Shown here: piece by piece, positions 50,741-64,000 of the stretch | How the letters are laid out: the number at the start of each line of letters is the position of its first letter | Numbering within the stretch: the stretch's first letter is position 1 | From: Selaginella moellendorffii | Taxonomy: Eukaryota; Streptophyta; Lycopodiopsida; Selaginellales; Selaginellaceae | Assembly: GCF_000143415.4 (NCBI RefSeq) | Contig: NW_003314294.1 | Coordinates: 1,552,014-1,616,013, forward strand | Reading direction: 5' to 3' | Length of the DNA stretch: 64,000 nt | Position numbers and translations under genes: made by a program | Notes under the pieces: model-generated | What the model was told of the DNA's origin: nothing | Seen by the model: only the letters and a program-made list of their open reading frames with translations | Database searches by the model: none

Positions 50741-51880
50741 ACTTTTATATTAAATAAACAGTTATGAATTTTTAAAACATAACATGTTAGAAGGATTTAT
50801 GATATTGTATTATTACTTTTTTTAAAAAATAATAATTTCTAAAAGAAAAATTATTCAATAATTACTAAATACTTTTAAATAATTGTATATGAAAATTTAA
50901 AAGTTTTAAATTCTATATTCTTCCAAATGTAAATTAAAAAAATTATTTATTTAAATATTCTTACTTTAATAATTTTTATTATTAAAATAATTATATGTTA
51001 CAAATTAAATTATTACTATAATTATAATTATAAATTATAAATTTAATACTAGAATATATAATTTCGAAATATTTCTAGCTCTTTCTTTAATACTAACTAA
51101 AAAGATTAATGAAGAAGCTTCTAGTGTTGCCTTTACCAAAATTTCACTAGTGTATATATTTATATACCATTTATGAGTGTATAGAATATAGAGATGGAAG
51201 ATATGAGGTTAGGTGCATAGCTATAATATTGTATATTAATATAAGTGTTATAAGATTTTGATAAATATTTGATTGCTTTTGTATATGGGTTAATCTAAAA
51301 TTTTTTTTTTTTTTAAACCCCCCTCTTGAAAAGATGGAAAGCAATTAGGGTCTTATGGTTAATGGGTCAGGAGTAACATCAAAAGGAGGATTTATAGGTG
51401 GTTTAACTTGTTCTTAATCCCTTTGTACAAACTACTTCAACCACTTTAGATACACAATTTCTAGAGGATCAACTTATTGAATGATGTGTCAAATTTTATA
51501 AACTTGTAGTCCAACTTGTTGCAACATTCAATATAGTGCCTTCCATTGAGCAAAAAGCCTTATAGACAAAACACATATTATAAGAAACTAATATTAAATT
51601 ATCTACTTTATTCCTTGTAACTGAAAGTTGTAACACCACTATTGTCCTATTTGTATGTAGCCCAAGTCTTTGATAGACTCCACTCAAACTAGTGAAAGAA
51701 TGCTTATTTAATACTGATCAAAGAATTTAACATTAGCAATTTATGACAATTGCAATATTAAACTCAACTCCATTAACAATATCAAATTGTGACCAAATAA
51801 GAGTTTATATATTGAAGCATTAATGGAACTTTTACCCCTATAACATATATAAACCAAAGACATGGCAAATAATCATCTTA
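50741..51880. other. Very AT-rich flank of the lectin-like gene
   Basis: Long runs of A/T, no coding potential. The stretch upstream of the lectin ATG (50741-51060) presumably holds its promoter, but the AT content prevents picking a specific TATA box. Confidence 0.45.
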
Positions 51881-51899
51881 GTTTGAATGTTAAAACTTC

Positions 51900-54400
51900 A
51901 TATACTTTGTAATTATCCTTTTGAACGTATAAACAAAACATTCACCCAAACCATCCATCTATTGATCATAAACACTTGCGAAAGTGTGGTATATCCCCAA
52001 CTAAGACATCAAGAAGTGAAATACTTCACCCATAAATATGAAACCATTATTTGAGAGAATCTTCTTTAGACAATAATGTTGGAACACCATAGGAAGTATT
52101 TAACAATAGTCGTAAATGCACTAGTAAAATTACCAACTTCCACCCATTGAATCAAGTAGTCAAAAGCAATAATGATGTACTCATTGTCAACAGTTGACTG
52201 TGGAAAGAGCCCTAGATCAAATGTTATTAGCTCAAATAGATAAAAAATTACAATTAACTCTAATTGTCCTTTCACAGCACAAGGGTGAGTATTATAAACA
52301 TGGCACCAAATATATCTATGCATATATCAGATAAATTATGTTGCATCTCTAGCTTCTCAATCACATGGCAATGTCTTATATATTTGCCTAGAATAGAAGA
52401 GTCAAAGTAAAAGAGGAAAAAGTATGAAATAAAGATCAAAGGCACCACTAACCATAAATAGTAATTAGATTCAATCCCCACAAAATAAAGAATATCATTC
52501 TTAAGGCAATATTGAGAATGTAAATATTAAAATAGTAAACCATCAATAAGTGATGCATGATTCTCAAACCCATCAGCATGTTTTGGAATTTAGGGCTTAA
52601 CTTTTTAAGCCTCACAAACTTCATCAAAAGAAGGTAAATCTAACTTTACATCTTATAAACACTAAATATTACTAATGGTATAACATTCTCATCTAGAAAA
52701 TTCACTAATGTTAAAACAATAAACTTGTTAAGAACATAAGAAAAGAGCAAAGAAGGGAGAGGAGCTCAAAATAGTGTATTAGCATTAGTCATAGACTCCC
52801 TAAGTGATAAACAACCTTAAAGTTATATATCTAAAACTATAAAACCCACCAAGCAATACAATAAACTAAGTTACTCTACTTTAATAATGAAGTGATTGCC
52901 ATATAATCACCAACATTCAAGAACCATGTAAATATGTATGAAGCTTCTTAAAACCTTAAAGTATTGCTAAACACTTTTTTATTGTGGAGTAGTTCACTTT
53001 CTAGTTGCATTATATAGCTGATATATACAAAAGGATGACATTGACAAAATTGTTGCATAGGGATGCTAACCTTAAATTGGTTTAGCATTTGGAGTAGGAT
53101 AAATAAGGTGTTAGATCAGCTATGTGAAATTGGTTTGAAACTAAAGTGGTTAAAATGCATGTTCCATTGCCCCAATAGCAGTTCAGTCAATGTTCTTAAA
53201 CTGGAATATTTGTATAACAAAGAAAAAGTATCTAGTAGCAATTTAAGGTTTAGGGACACTGACCAAAATGCTATTGAGGTAATGGAATAGGCATTTTGAC
53301 CACTTTAGCTTCAAACTAAGTTCTTGTAGCTTATTCCTCCTATATTCCCTCTTAGTGGATCAAGACATCATAAATAAAATCTATAGTCATCTTTGGCATA
53401 TTGTAAAGAATCTCATTCATTATTTACTAAAATGTTGCTAGAGTGCTATTCAATTCAAACGGCATTGCCAAAACTAAACTAAATAGGGTACGAAGTTGGT
53501 CTTGAGAATATCTTCCTCAACCATCAACATTTGTGTAGCACACCTAAATTTGAAGTCAAACTTTAAGCCTATTGCTCTACAAAATGAGGGTTTGATACAC
53601 ACTCAATATCCTTTATGAGTATTGACTTTCTATATCTAGCTTTTGCATGCAAAATGTTGTCAAATAATATTTGACACAATTTTAGCATACTAGTGGCCTA
53701 ACACAAGGAGAAGGGCACCCCACCAATTAGAGCAGCATGGCAACCACTATTCCTACTATACATTTGGAAACCTATCTCCACCCCCCCATCCATCTATACA
53801 CTTTTCATAAATAGCTAATAGGACCAAATGAAATCAATACAAGAGTAAGGGTGTCTTGGTAGATATAGTAAGTTACCATTTAGCACAGAAGTTTAGCTAT
53901 CTATAAAAACTGGCTGACAAGTCACAATAAGGATTGGCTAACAAGTCTTTTGATACCCGAAGTCACATTTATAACAATTTTCCTGTACCTAGAAGCAAGA
54001 TCAAATTTGGTGAACTAACAACTTTACCCTAAACAATCTAAAAGATTAACATTATAGGGAAAAGGGTATACATTTGATATTGTTACATCATTTAACAAAT
54101 AATAGTCAATGTTGAAGTAAATACTTTTATTAAGATTTATCACAAAATGAAGTTCATATGCCTAAGGACTTTGAGACATTTAGATAACACCTTTCTCCAA
54201 CATCTTTTGGACATTTATTAGTAAAATATTGATCTCCTTTAGTGATAGATGCTAAATAGAAATCTTAATTAGAGTATCACTAACTAGAATAGGATGACAT
54301 GTTGCAATCTTGGCCCTAAATAACAAGTCAAAATCAAATAAATTGGCATACTTCTGTTTAAGTTGGTCAACCACCACAGCATAAAGACTATTTGAAGGAT
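51900..54400 (-). pseudogene. Ancient Ty3/gypsy pol remnant
   Basis: At 54380-54050 the minus strand reads LLFRAKIATCHPILVSDT and INVQKMLEKGVI.MSQSP, the linker and start of gypsy RT. At 52320-52066 it reads FDLGLFPQSTVDNEYIIIAFDYLIQWVEV, the integrase first-Asp region. Between them only scattered similarity remains. Heavy decay and AT bias mark an old insertion. Confidence 0.55.
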
Positions 54401-57017
54401 CTGGAAAGGGAATAAATAACAAGAAAAAAACATAGTAGGAAGTAATGGGGAAATAAAATTGATGGAAAAAGTAAAAACAAAAGTACCAAGTGAAATAGAA
54501 GTGAAAAGAATATAAGAGATATGAAAGAGTATGAGAGAAGGAAAAAAAACCTCAAAGTAACATTTGGCATGATTATATTGCAATTAATCTATACCAAAGA
54601 TGAGGTTAAAAGCTTAACTACAATGCTTGAAGCTCAAGTTCAAAATCACCCATATATACAATTAGGTCTGTTTCATCTTATACACACACATGTATATAGT
54701 TATTGCTATAGAGAATGAAGACTAACTTTGCCACATGATACAAGGTAAATATGGAAACAAATTGAGCTTAAGATAAATTCAAATCTATATCAACCAATAT
54801 GAAAAGGATAATAATGGGCTTATTGTTATAAAATTAAAGTTGAAAAATAAATATTAAATGAAGTGGTGCTAAGTAAACCCTTTTGATGGTATTCCTAAAA
54901 GAAGAATAAGGGACATTAATTTATTTGCCCAAGGTCCCGCTACTATTTGTATGACTCCTTATTTCTCAAAAAAATCTCAATGTAAAGAACTTCTACTACA
55001 AAAACACTAATAGGATATAATTGATATCAAAGTCACCACTCATGAAATGAAGGATGCCAATATGGTAAATGTTAATAATGTTAATATTTATGGCCAAACT
55101 CATCTTATGCATTGCAATAAACATTATAGTCCACATCCTTGTCCTATCTTTGAATATAGGTAGTAGTAGCATTGAAATAAGATCATTTCCCACAGGAAGT
55201 GAAGTTAAAACACATATAGCTACAAGTGAAAAAGATGATATCTCATAGTGTTGTGTTAGTTAAAGAACATCAAAGGTGGTTGAGCCAAATGTATGTACAA
55301 GTCCTATAAGATTTTAATGAAATGAGCCATAATATACCCAACTTGATTGGCTCCAACATATTTGGCTGTGCATGAAGCAAGAAACTCTAAAAACAAATAT
55401 GAAATTGCATAATTGACTTAGATAGCCTTTGACAGAGATAATACAATTGCTAAAAGGCATCATCATGGTTGCCAATATGTCAAAATGTATACTTAAAGAC
55501 CTTTGAGAGAAGGCTCCAACCACACGAGTGGCTATGTTCAAACTATTTTACTATTGCAATGCTATCCCTTGGAGATATATAGGGAATTTATGCATCCCAA
55601 GAATGATATATAGCAATCATTGTAAAGTGATTAAACTAATGGTACACATCATCCCTAAGATTCCCACAAAATAAATTCAGCTGGATGCAAGGATTAATAG
55701 CAAGAATAAAAGGAATTGCATCACATGTCATAAATGCTATTATCAATTGAGTTTAATTGGTCAACTACAACTATATAACATTAAGTAATTGCACTAATTG
55801 TTACTTCAAAGTCAAAAGAGGAGTATATTATTCTACCATAAAGAAAAAAGAAAATGAAAAACAAAAGAGAAGAAATGAAAAAACCATAGGAATTAAAGAA
55901 GATTTAGACAATGCAAAAGTTAAATCTAAACAAAAAGCACAATTATTATTCTTTAGGGACAATTAAAGTTGTGAGTTCATGGAATATAAAAATGAACATG
56001 CATATTAGATTAGCCCAAAAGCCCTAGGTTATATATAGGAGCGAGTGGTTTGCATTGCCCCATAGAGACTACAATAATATTAAGAGTGCACTCTTAGAGA
56101 TACTAGTGAAACCACAAACATGAACCCCTGACACTACCCATGGGCCATCTGCCTCCTAGGTGACTCCACTGTGAAACTTGAAGCCATCTACTACACTTTG
56201 TGACATGTGAAACTGCCACGAAACACTGTAGGAATGGAGCTTCACATCCTCCTACAATGGCACAATGAGAGATTTGCCATGGATCTAGAGATCTTGCTCA
56301 CCCTAGTTGTGGTGGCAGCTAGGGTCTGCAAGCTTTGCAATTTGGGGCTTTTGGTTCTAGGGGGGAATTGAGTTTTGGGAATGATTGAGGCGAGGAAGAA
56401 GGACATTGCTAGCATCACTAGTCCTTTATTAACTTTGCCGGAGTGGCTATAACAAAGGATAGGCTTGTTTTCTCCTCTTTTGGCTTAGTTTTCACTCTTT
56501 TTCTTAATTTGACTTCACGGCTGACATCTAGGGAGTGGTCAGAAGCACTCCTCAGCAATGCTTCAATCTGATCTGGGATCTAGGAGATTTGGATGACCCT
56601 AGCTTGTGCTCTAGAATTAGGGCAGCTAGGGTTAGGGTTCCCCTGTTCCCTTACCTCTAGGGCTGGTTTAGAATTAACAACTTATGGTTAAATTTATTTG
56701 TTCCCCAAAGGTGATCTCAACACTAAAGGTATTACTACTGTACCAACCTCTTACACCAAAGCTATATTTGTTCTTATGGTTTCAATGCTTATACCACACA
56801 AACTTGTAAAGGATCAAACTCATGATCAAAGAGGTAGTGAGGGTGGTGACATGGATTAAGGCTTGTGAGGTAGCAAAGCTATATCATATGTAGGGGGAGT
56901 GAGGGTTAGGCCAAGCCTCACCCCACCCTTTAGAGACTTTGTGTTTAACAGCATTTCTTAGAGTATGCTTTAGAGTAGAGTATTTTGTTGCTTGCAAGAA
57001 TCTTGAGTGTGGCTTAG
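54401..57017. other. No recognisable gene
   Basis: AT-rich until about 56000, then more balanced. No domain, RNA gene or clear repeat end was seen on either strand. Short frames at 54521, 55314 and 55757 have no known similarity. Confidence 0.45.
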
Positions 57018-58766
57018 TGTAAGTGACTAATTTTTCCATTCTACTTTAGTCACTTAACCACACCTCCAACCACTTGGAGGAGTCTCATTCATAACTTCCA
57101 TAAGTCCCATTCAGGACTTGGGGCTTGCTAGCCCCGAGAATGGCATCCATGCCACTCAAACTTTGCACTTGGTCCAAGTGCTCCATGTGTCCAGTCCTAT
57201 GACTGACACCCCAAGGCACCACCAACATACCAGCCCGTTATGCTAGGCCATGCCCATTCACCTTGGTCACATTGGTGGTCCAACACCACCTGCATTGCAA
57301 TCTCGTCTCTCCAAGACTGGGCCATCCGTCCATGAATGGTCATCCTAGATCCACTCCTTAGCATCCTTAGGATGCCCACAGACATGGGGAATAACCTTCC
57401 CCAATATCTCCTTTTCGGTCCCCACCAAGTCCCTTTTTCTCCTTGGCCGTATTTGCCAACATTGCCACTGAATCAAGCCTATGGGCCCAACCACTAAGTC
57501 TCACTGTCCTCTAAGACTTCCTCACCGTGTGACTGTGTCCTTGGTCACCACACCAGAGGGCTACTCCTCTTCCTTTCCACAGTCTAGGACTTTGGGACAA
57601 CATTTCGGAACACTGTGGCTCTACGTCATGGGTACTCTCCCCGCCTTCCACCTTTAGGTGCTCTAGCCATGGGCTTAGAGCAAGGTTCCGTTGAGCCACA
57701 CTAGGTATCCAAGTAGGTAGTGCCACCCACACTTGGACTGGGAGCATCGACTAGTTAATCTCCCGGGGGAACTAGAGTTGGCTCTTGAACACTTTACCAA
57801 ACTACCCCGCTTGTCGGTCCGTGTTCACTCTAGTCTTAGACATCCTAGTGGGCAGCTCATCACCCAACACTGGGTACAGCCTTCCTGGGCTAAACTGGCC
57901 TTTCCTGGCCCACTACAATCCTCCCCCTACTATACTTTTAGAGCTCACCAAACCCCCCAGGGTCTGGGAGACAAACACTTTGGGCTTTCACCCTCTTAGA
58001 CTCGGATTCGGACTCGGACTCGGACTCGGACTCGGACTTGGGCTTGGGCTCGGTCTCGGCCTCGACCTTGGTCTCGGTCTCGGTCTCGGTCTCAGTCTTG
58101 GTCTTGGTCCCGGTCTCGGTCCCGGTCTCGGTCTCGGTCTTGATTTCGGACTCCATCTCGGACTCCATCTTGTACTCCATCTCGGGTCCATCTCGGACTC
58201 CATCTCGGACTACATCTCAGACTCCATCTCGGGTCCATCTCGGACTCCATCTCGGGTCCATCTCAGACTCCATCTCGGGTCCGTCTCGGACTCAATCTTG
58301 GATCCATCTCGGGTCCACCTCGGACTCCACCTCAGACTCCATCTCGGACTCCACTTCGGGTCCATCTCGGACTCCACTTCGGGTCCATCTCGGACTCCAT
58401 CTCGTGTCTGTCTCAAACTCAATCTCAGATCCATCTCGGGTCCACCTCGGACTCCACCTCAAACTCCATCTCGGGGTCCTTCTCGGACTCCATTTCGGAC
58501 TCCACTTTGGACTCCAACTCGGGTCCATCTCGGACACTTCCAAATGTTATGTGTTAGTCCTTTTGGGTCCCTTTTTGGGGCCTCACTTATTGCTCGCTTC
58601 GTGCTCGTTCCTTGAGCACTTTGTTGGGAGTTCCACTCCCACTCTTGACCTTTCAAGTCGGAGCTTTTAGTCCAAACGTGTTACGCTTGTTTTGTTTTCG
58701 CTTCGGCCACCACCTCATGGCACCCTTCCGGCTCCACTTTGGGGCCTAGGGATTTTGTGTCTCACA
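57018..58766 (-). repeat. Left LTR of second LARD, with expanded minisatellite
   Basis: 1749 bp. The minisatellite 57999-58535 has a longer CTCGGT/CTCGGA part and CTCGGACTCCATCTCGGGTC-type units. Left flank is CTTAG; the matching duplication would lie outside the window. Confidence 0.8.
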
Positions 58767-61700
58767 ACTCCACCACCCATAGACAAAGTTTGATGTCCTC
58801 ATCAAACGATAAACTATTTTATAAAGTAATACCAACTTGTATTACCATTTTCATCCTTGGCCCCTCGCCAATATTTGTCAATGGTTTGATATTGAAGGCT
58901 CACCATGCCTTCCCCATCCTCTAAGGAGTATAGTCTCTCCAACTTAGAGACTGATTAGACCACTTGTGGTGGTTCTCTCCTTTTACTGGTTTAGTTCTTG
59001 CTAAATCTGTTAGAGACACCATCTCTATCTGAATCCCACTACTCCTTCTCGAGTAGTTTTAGTTTACATCGTTATAAGCTTTGCACTTTGGAACTTTCAC
59101 TTTTGACTTCTTTAAGTCAATTTCCTAGGTGTTTCCAATACCTTGCATTGCACATATTGTGCAACTCCACTTCCCCATCCTAGGAAGTTCTCTACTTGAG
59201 GGCACCACTGTCCTCTCTTCTATTTTGTGCCACCTTGGGCACTAAGTTCCAGTTATCATAATTTGTGCTAGGGTTGTTTATGGCCCTATTATTTGGCTAC
59301 CTTATCGCTCCTTGCCTTGGAGCTTCCGCTTTCACCAAATTGGAGCAATTAAGAATCCATCCTTGGAAACACATTGTCTTTCTCACAATTGGTTAACACC
59401 CAACACATTAGTGTTCTTGGCCTAATTTTGCCTTTTTGGATTCTTTCCCCTGATTCCCATGGCTCTTTTCTTAGCCACTAGTCTTTTGCTCCTATCCGTG
59501 ATTGTTGCACCCAACAACATAGAATTACTACTTCCATTTTCGAGGTATCCTTTTGGTTCCATAGCAAACACTTTGTTTTGCCAAGTCCAAAGGGTGTTAA
59601 CCCCTAGTATGTCTCTTTAACATTTTCTGCTGTGGGCTCTATCCAAGGCCTAAGTTTTGAGACCCTCCTTTGGATCTTTTATAGAGACTACTTTCCTCAG
59701 ACTTACTATGCCATCGCATTGACATTCTTAGGTGTTCTTCCCACTTGGTCACCTTGACCAAGCCACTATCATCAATAGTTCAAATCAACACTTTTGAACT
59801 AGGAACTTTATCCCATAACCTCACAAGGACCTTATCCTTGTTTTAGCCATAAGACCACTTAGTGATCTAACCTTGGCACTTTAACAGGTTTGCCAATAGG
59901 TACTAGGTCTTCCAGACCTTTAAGTTGTTGACCATGACCCCGGGGGCATCCCCCACACTTGGCAGTGCACCCAAGCCAGCCCTTCCAGCCAAGGGTCCAT
60001 AGCAGCTAAGACTGGGTGTCCCCATCTCATTCACCACGTCCTTAGTGCCACTTGCACCAAAGTGTTCAAGTTGGATATGCCGAGCTTTCACGCTGAGCAA
60101 TCTAACCATGTATCACAACTTTGAGGCATCCCTCGCTTGGCAGTGTGCCCAAACCAGTCTCCTCACTGAGAGTCCATGACCACCAAAAAATAAGTGTCCT
60201 CATATTCCAAACCATCACCACGCCCTAGTGATTTGGGACTCAAACCCAAGCACTAAAGGGTCGGGACTCGAACCCAACCTCCGTATATGCATCTATGGAT
60301 GGCATCGCACAGGATGCCTGGCGTGACCCCCACACCGATGCACCAATATGTACTTCAAGTGCACTACAAATCACAGCTTAGGAACCTAGTTCCTCCGCAC
60401 TGCCAAGTCCTCTCGCTTGACAAGTCTGTGATCTTGCATGGACTCCTCCATGCTCGGCCCCATGGCCCACCTTTTTTGAAGTTATCACCTTCAACTAGGG
60501 TATTTGTTCCCCCAACTTGCCAATCTCGCTTGGCAAGTCCTCCGACCACTGTAACATGGTTCCTGCATAAGCGTGAAAGTCCTTGACCATTGACTTTTGT
60601 TCAAAGCCCTCTCTTTGAACACTCGGGAACTACTTCCCCAACCTTGATAGTCTCACCTCATAGCTAATTTCAAGACCACACTTCTGCTGCGCCACTCTGA
60701 TTTCGCGTGCTCTAAGAACCATTTACACTTGGCTTTCTAGGTACTTATCTACCTAGAATTGTCTTCGGGAACCTTCAAGGAACTCTTGTTTCTTAGCTCG
60801 CTAAGGTTTCTCCTTTGCAAGCTCCCTAGTCACTATATGGTTTAACATGAATAATTTCACATTTTAGACTCTCCATGGCATTGCGGTTGCTAGTAACAAC
60901 ATCTTCGAGCACCCTCTTGATTCTCCACTCCCAACTTGTATAACCGCCCTCGGTTATCCCCGTCGATTCTTATGGTTTGGTTCCATCCCTTTACTACTTT
61001 GTTTTTTGGCCTCATATGTTTCCTTCAATTATTCTCCTCCAGACTAAGAGGATAGCTTTGCACTTTCTACCATGCCTTAACAAGTATTCATAGGGATGAA
61101 CCTACCCGATAGCCTCGAGAGTGGTTCCTCAATCCAAGTATGCTCACCTTGTAATCCCACACACCGGAATTAACGTTGCTACTCATGGGCCTTTATATGC
61201 CCATGATTAACCTTGCCAAAATCCCTTTTTGGCTTTGTCCAATTTGGGTAGACGGACTTCTCCCGTCTCTGCAACCTTGGACATTTGGATAGCACCTCCT
61301 ATCCATCATTCACTAGGGACTTTGTCCTTTGAGCATTATCCATTACCCCCTCTTGGTGTTCTAGAGTGCTTGGGTGTCCCAATGATGGCTTCTTTGACAA
61401 TGAGCATTTCCTTTTACGACATTGACTTACTATATCACAACATAAACAACTTATCCCCGATAAGGGTATGTTTCACTTTAAGAAGTCTTGGGTAGCTACC
61501 TTCTACCCGTTTAACCAATTATCTTGCACCTCCTACTTAGTTGCCTCATAGTTGTCAAGTCCTACAACTCATTGCTGGTGCTTCCACACCTCCATCATTA
61601 TCTGAGTCACCACACTCTACCACATGCCTTCCAGCTTAGGCTATGCCATTCCTATTTCCATTGGGATTCCCTTGGCAAGGGGTTCTCATAAACCCATCAA

Positions 61701-63040
61701 CATAACCTGAAGGTATCACACCTTAGCCTATTTGGTGTCTCCACACCATCGGCTACATGAGTTTGCCTTTATGACACTTTGCACTTGTATCTAGGTCTTT
61801 GCCAAGACCAACCAAGTCGTTTCTCATGCCAACTATCCGTTAGCACTACACCATAATGTTCGCACACAACTCTGCACCAAAGTTACTTCTTCTGGGAACA
61901 CCTTTCCCACAACTTTAGTATGGCACATTCTACCACCCATGAAATACCCACTGTTCTCATACTTAGATCTTATGATCCTCCCCATCCTTCGTGGGGCATA
62001 ACACACTTCAATCCAAATGTTTCCATCAGTCCTTTAAGACCAATTCTTGACTCCACTTAAGTCATTCAGCCAAGTTGTAAGCGACTAATTTTTCCATTCT
62101 ACTTTAGTCACTTAACTGCACCTCCAACCACTTGGAGGAGTCTTATTCACAACCTCCATAAGTCCCATTCAGGACTTAGGGCTTGCTAGCCCCGAGAATG
62201 GCATCCCTGCCACTCAACCTTTGCACTTGGTCCAAGTGCTCCATATGTCCAGTCCCATGACTAACACCCCAAGGCACCACCAACATACCAGCCCATTATG
62301 CTAGGCCATGCCCATTCATCTTGGTCACATCGGTGGTCCAACACCACCTACATTGCAATCCCGTCTCTCCAAGACTGGGCCATCCGTCCATGAATGGTCA
62401 TCCCAGATCCACTCTTTAGCATCCTTAGGATGCCCACAGACATGGGGAATAGCCTTCCCTAATATCTCCTTTTTGGTCCCCACCAAGTCCTTTTTTCTCC
62501 TTGGCCGTGTTCGCTAACATTGCCACTGGATCAAGCCCATGGGCCCGACCACTAAGTCTCACTGTCCTCTAAGACTTCCTCACCGTGTGACTGTGTCCTT
62601 GGTCACCACACCAGAGGGCTACTCCTCTTCCTTTCCACAGTCTAGGACTTTGGGACAACATTTCGGAATACCGTGGCCCTACATGGGCCTCATGGGTACT
62701 CTCCCCGCCTTCCGCCTTTAGGTGCTCTAGCCATGGGCTTAGAGCAAGGTTCCATTGAGCCACACCAAGTATCCAAATAGGTAGTGCCACCCACACTTGG
62801 ACTAGGAGCATCGGCCAGTCGATTTCTCGGGGGAACTAGAGCCAGCTCTTGAACACTTTACCAAGCTACCCTACTTGTCGGTCCGTGTTCATTTTAGTCT
62901 TGGACATCCCAATGGGCAGCTCATCACCCAACACTGGGTACAGCCTTCCTGGGCCAAACTGGCCTTTCCTGGCCAAACTGGCTCCACTACAGTCCTCCCC
63001 CTACTATACTTTTGGAGCTCACCAAACCCCCCAGAGTTTG

Positions 63041-63962
63041 TGTCGCGAATGTGACTTCGGGTATCGAAAGATACTTGTCGGCCAGTCGTTACGGGCACTC
63101 TTTCCATACTACCGTGACGGCAGGAGATCGGTACAATTGGATCCCTTTAGTAGCCCCTCTTGTGCTAGTGGAGTTAACTGGGCATTTCAAGTGTATTTAG
63201 ACCGGATGAGCATAAGGACGGAATTCCTACGTGCTATTAGCTAAGCATACTTAGCCCGGTAAGGAGTTCCCGTCTCGTTTTGTCTTGCACTTGCTAGTAA
63301 CAAGAACCCTCGCTTATTGAGACTAGTCCCTCAATATCGCTAGATGATAGCTTACCGTGTCTGCCAAACACCCTCGCTATCACACTCTTTGTGTTGGTCT
63401 CATTTCGGTCCCAAATACTATTTATGGAAAGTGTCTAGATTAACTCATTTGGCATATCTACGGAATGTAGAGATTGGCCCGAATACAATGGTGTTCGTCC
63501 CGTGTCCAAATTCGCAATCTAGTGCCATTCCATATTTAGTAAGTTTCAAGCTTGTCCCAGAGACTAACTCCTGATACTAAGGGAGGCTTGGGGTGAAAGC
63601 CCAAAGTGTGTGTTCCTCAAGGGGGGGGGGGGGCTATGGAGGGTTCCAAATGTATAGTAGGGATAGTGGTTGGAATGCATGTCCGACCACCTGAGACATT
63701 AATTTGGCTCCCGCTGGGTTGTGTCGCTCCTTGTTCTGCATCCGGCTTGGGTCTAAGCCCAAGCTCCACGCTGCTCTAGTCAGTGGAGTACCCTCCTTCT
63801 CGCATTAGGCCACCGGTATGCCAAAATTGTGCCAGACTCCATCTGACACCATTTTGCGTGCAGGTGCTGGATATGGGGAGCTGGTGCTCGTGGGATTGTA
63901 CCAGACCCTTGTTTCGTAGTGCAACGGGCTTGGAGTTCAGCTCCAAATTCAGGTGCGCTACA
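63041..63962 (+). mobile_element. Solo LTR, 922 bp, TSD GTTTG
   Basis: Begins TGTCGCGAATGTGACTTCGG and ends GGTGCGCTACA, with GTTTG at 63036-63040 and 63963-63967. Removing it plus one GTTTG restores the LARD LTR sequence seen at 57960. It contains a poly-G run (63619-63632). It is the same family as 4262-4591 and 23455-24127, and no internal domain is present, so it arose by LTR-LTR recombination. Confidence 0.9.
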
Positions 63963-64000
63963 GTTTGGGAGACGAATGCTTTGGGCTTTCACCCTCTCAG

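Larger units (their letters stand above)
57018..64000 (-). mobile_element. Second LARD-like element, cut by the window end
   Basis: Left LTR 57018-58766 (TGTAAGTGAC...GTCTCACA), interior 58767-62075, right LTR from 62076 past the window end. The order matches the element at 25123, at lower similarity than that element's own two LTRs. Relative to it, about 715 bp next to the right LTR are missing, which removes the primer binding site, so this copy cannot be reverse-transcribed normally. The right LTR carries a solo-LTR insertion. Confidence 0.85.

Overview
The window reads as nuclear DNA of a land plant with a large, repeat-rich genome. Evidence includes several TTTAGGG-type telomere-like tracts, a UDP-glycosyltransferase PSPG-box fragment, a MiAMP1-like antimicrobial gene fragment, a secreted bulb-type lectin gene and many nested LTR retrotransposons primed by initiator Met-tRNA. 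The species cannot be named from sequence alone. MiAMP1-like genes are prominent in conifers, but fern or lycophyte remain possible.

Layout. 0-6 kb: gene and transposon debris (gypsy integrase tail, UGT fragment, BED-finger/hAT pieces, truncated MiAMP1-like gene), then a gypsy LTR plus gag interrupted by a chimeric 589-bp LTR insertion with a 5-bp target duplication. 6.1-18.6 kb: the most unusual part, a compact module of two long divergent genes and one small ORF. The leftward gene (6726-9867) encodes a DDE/RNase H-like transposase-related protein (DUF7869-like). The rightward gene (12662-18237; 11 exons by my reconstruction, 1632 aa) combines a ParB-like domain, a possible degenerate methyltransferase-like segment, an acidic linker and a C-terminal FCP1/NIF-type HAD domain. 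About 25 copies of a short palindrome (core GGCRTGNGNNCNCAYGCC) lie in this module and I saw none elsewhere. They sit in the first introns of both genes, in 38-54 bp micro-introns, in the divergent promoter region, between genes, and in frame inside exons. I consider this a candidate undescribed mobile or selfish element.

18.7-24.1 kb: a decayed Ty3/gypsy chromovirus (gag, protease, RT, RNase H, integrase, chromodomain). 24.8-33 kb: a TRIM-like element whose 5' LTR is split by a complete non-coding LARD-like LTR element (25123-32551, TSD CTTAC). 33.9-36.2 kb: gag and copia remnants. 36.6-37.6 kb: an intact kelch/F-box-associated-like gene. 38.1-46.4 kb: telomere-like repeats, a decayed LINE, a LARD LTR fragment, gypsy remnants and a 105-bp near-perfect palindrome. 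47.5-48.3 kb: a complete TRIM (TSD AAAAA). 48.3-57 kb: AT-rich sequence with a secreted bulb-lectin-like gene and a very old gypsy remnant. 57.0-64.0 kb: a second LARD copy whose right LTR carries a 922-bp solo LTR with TSD GTTTG.

How parts may work together (inference): in the 6-18.6 kb module the transposase-like protein would act on DNA ends, while the ParB-like protein could bind the dispersed palindromes. The FCP1-like domain suggests an interaction with transcription or chromatin. Everything else is ordinary plant repeat landscape with two plausible host genes (kelch-like and lectin).
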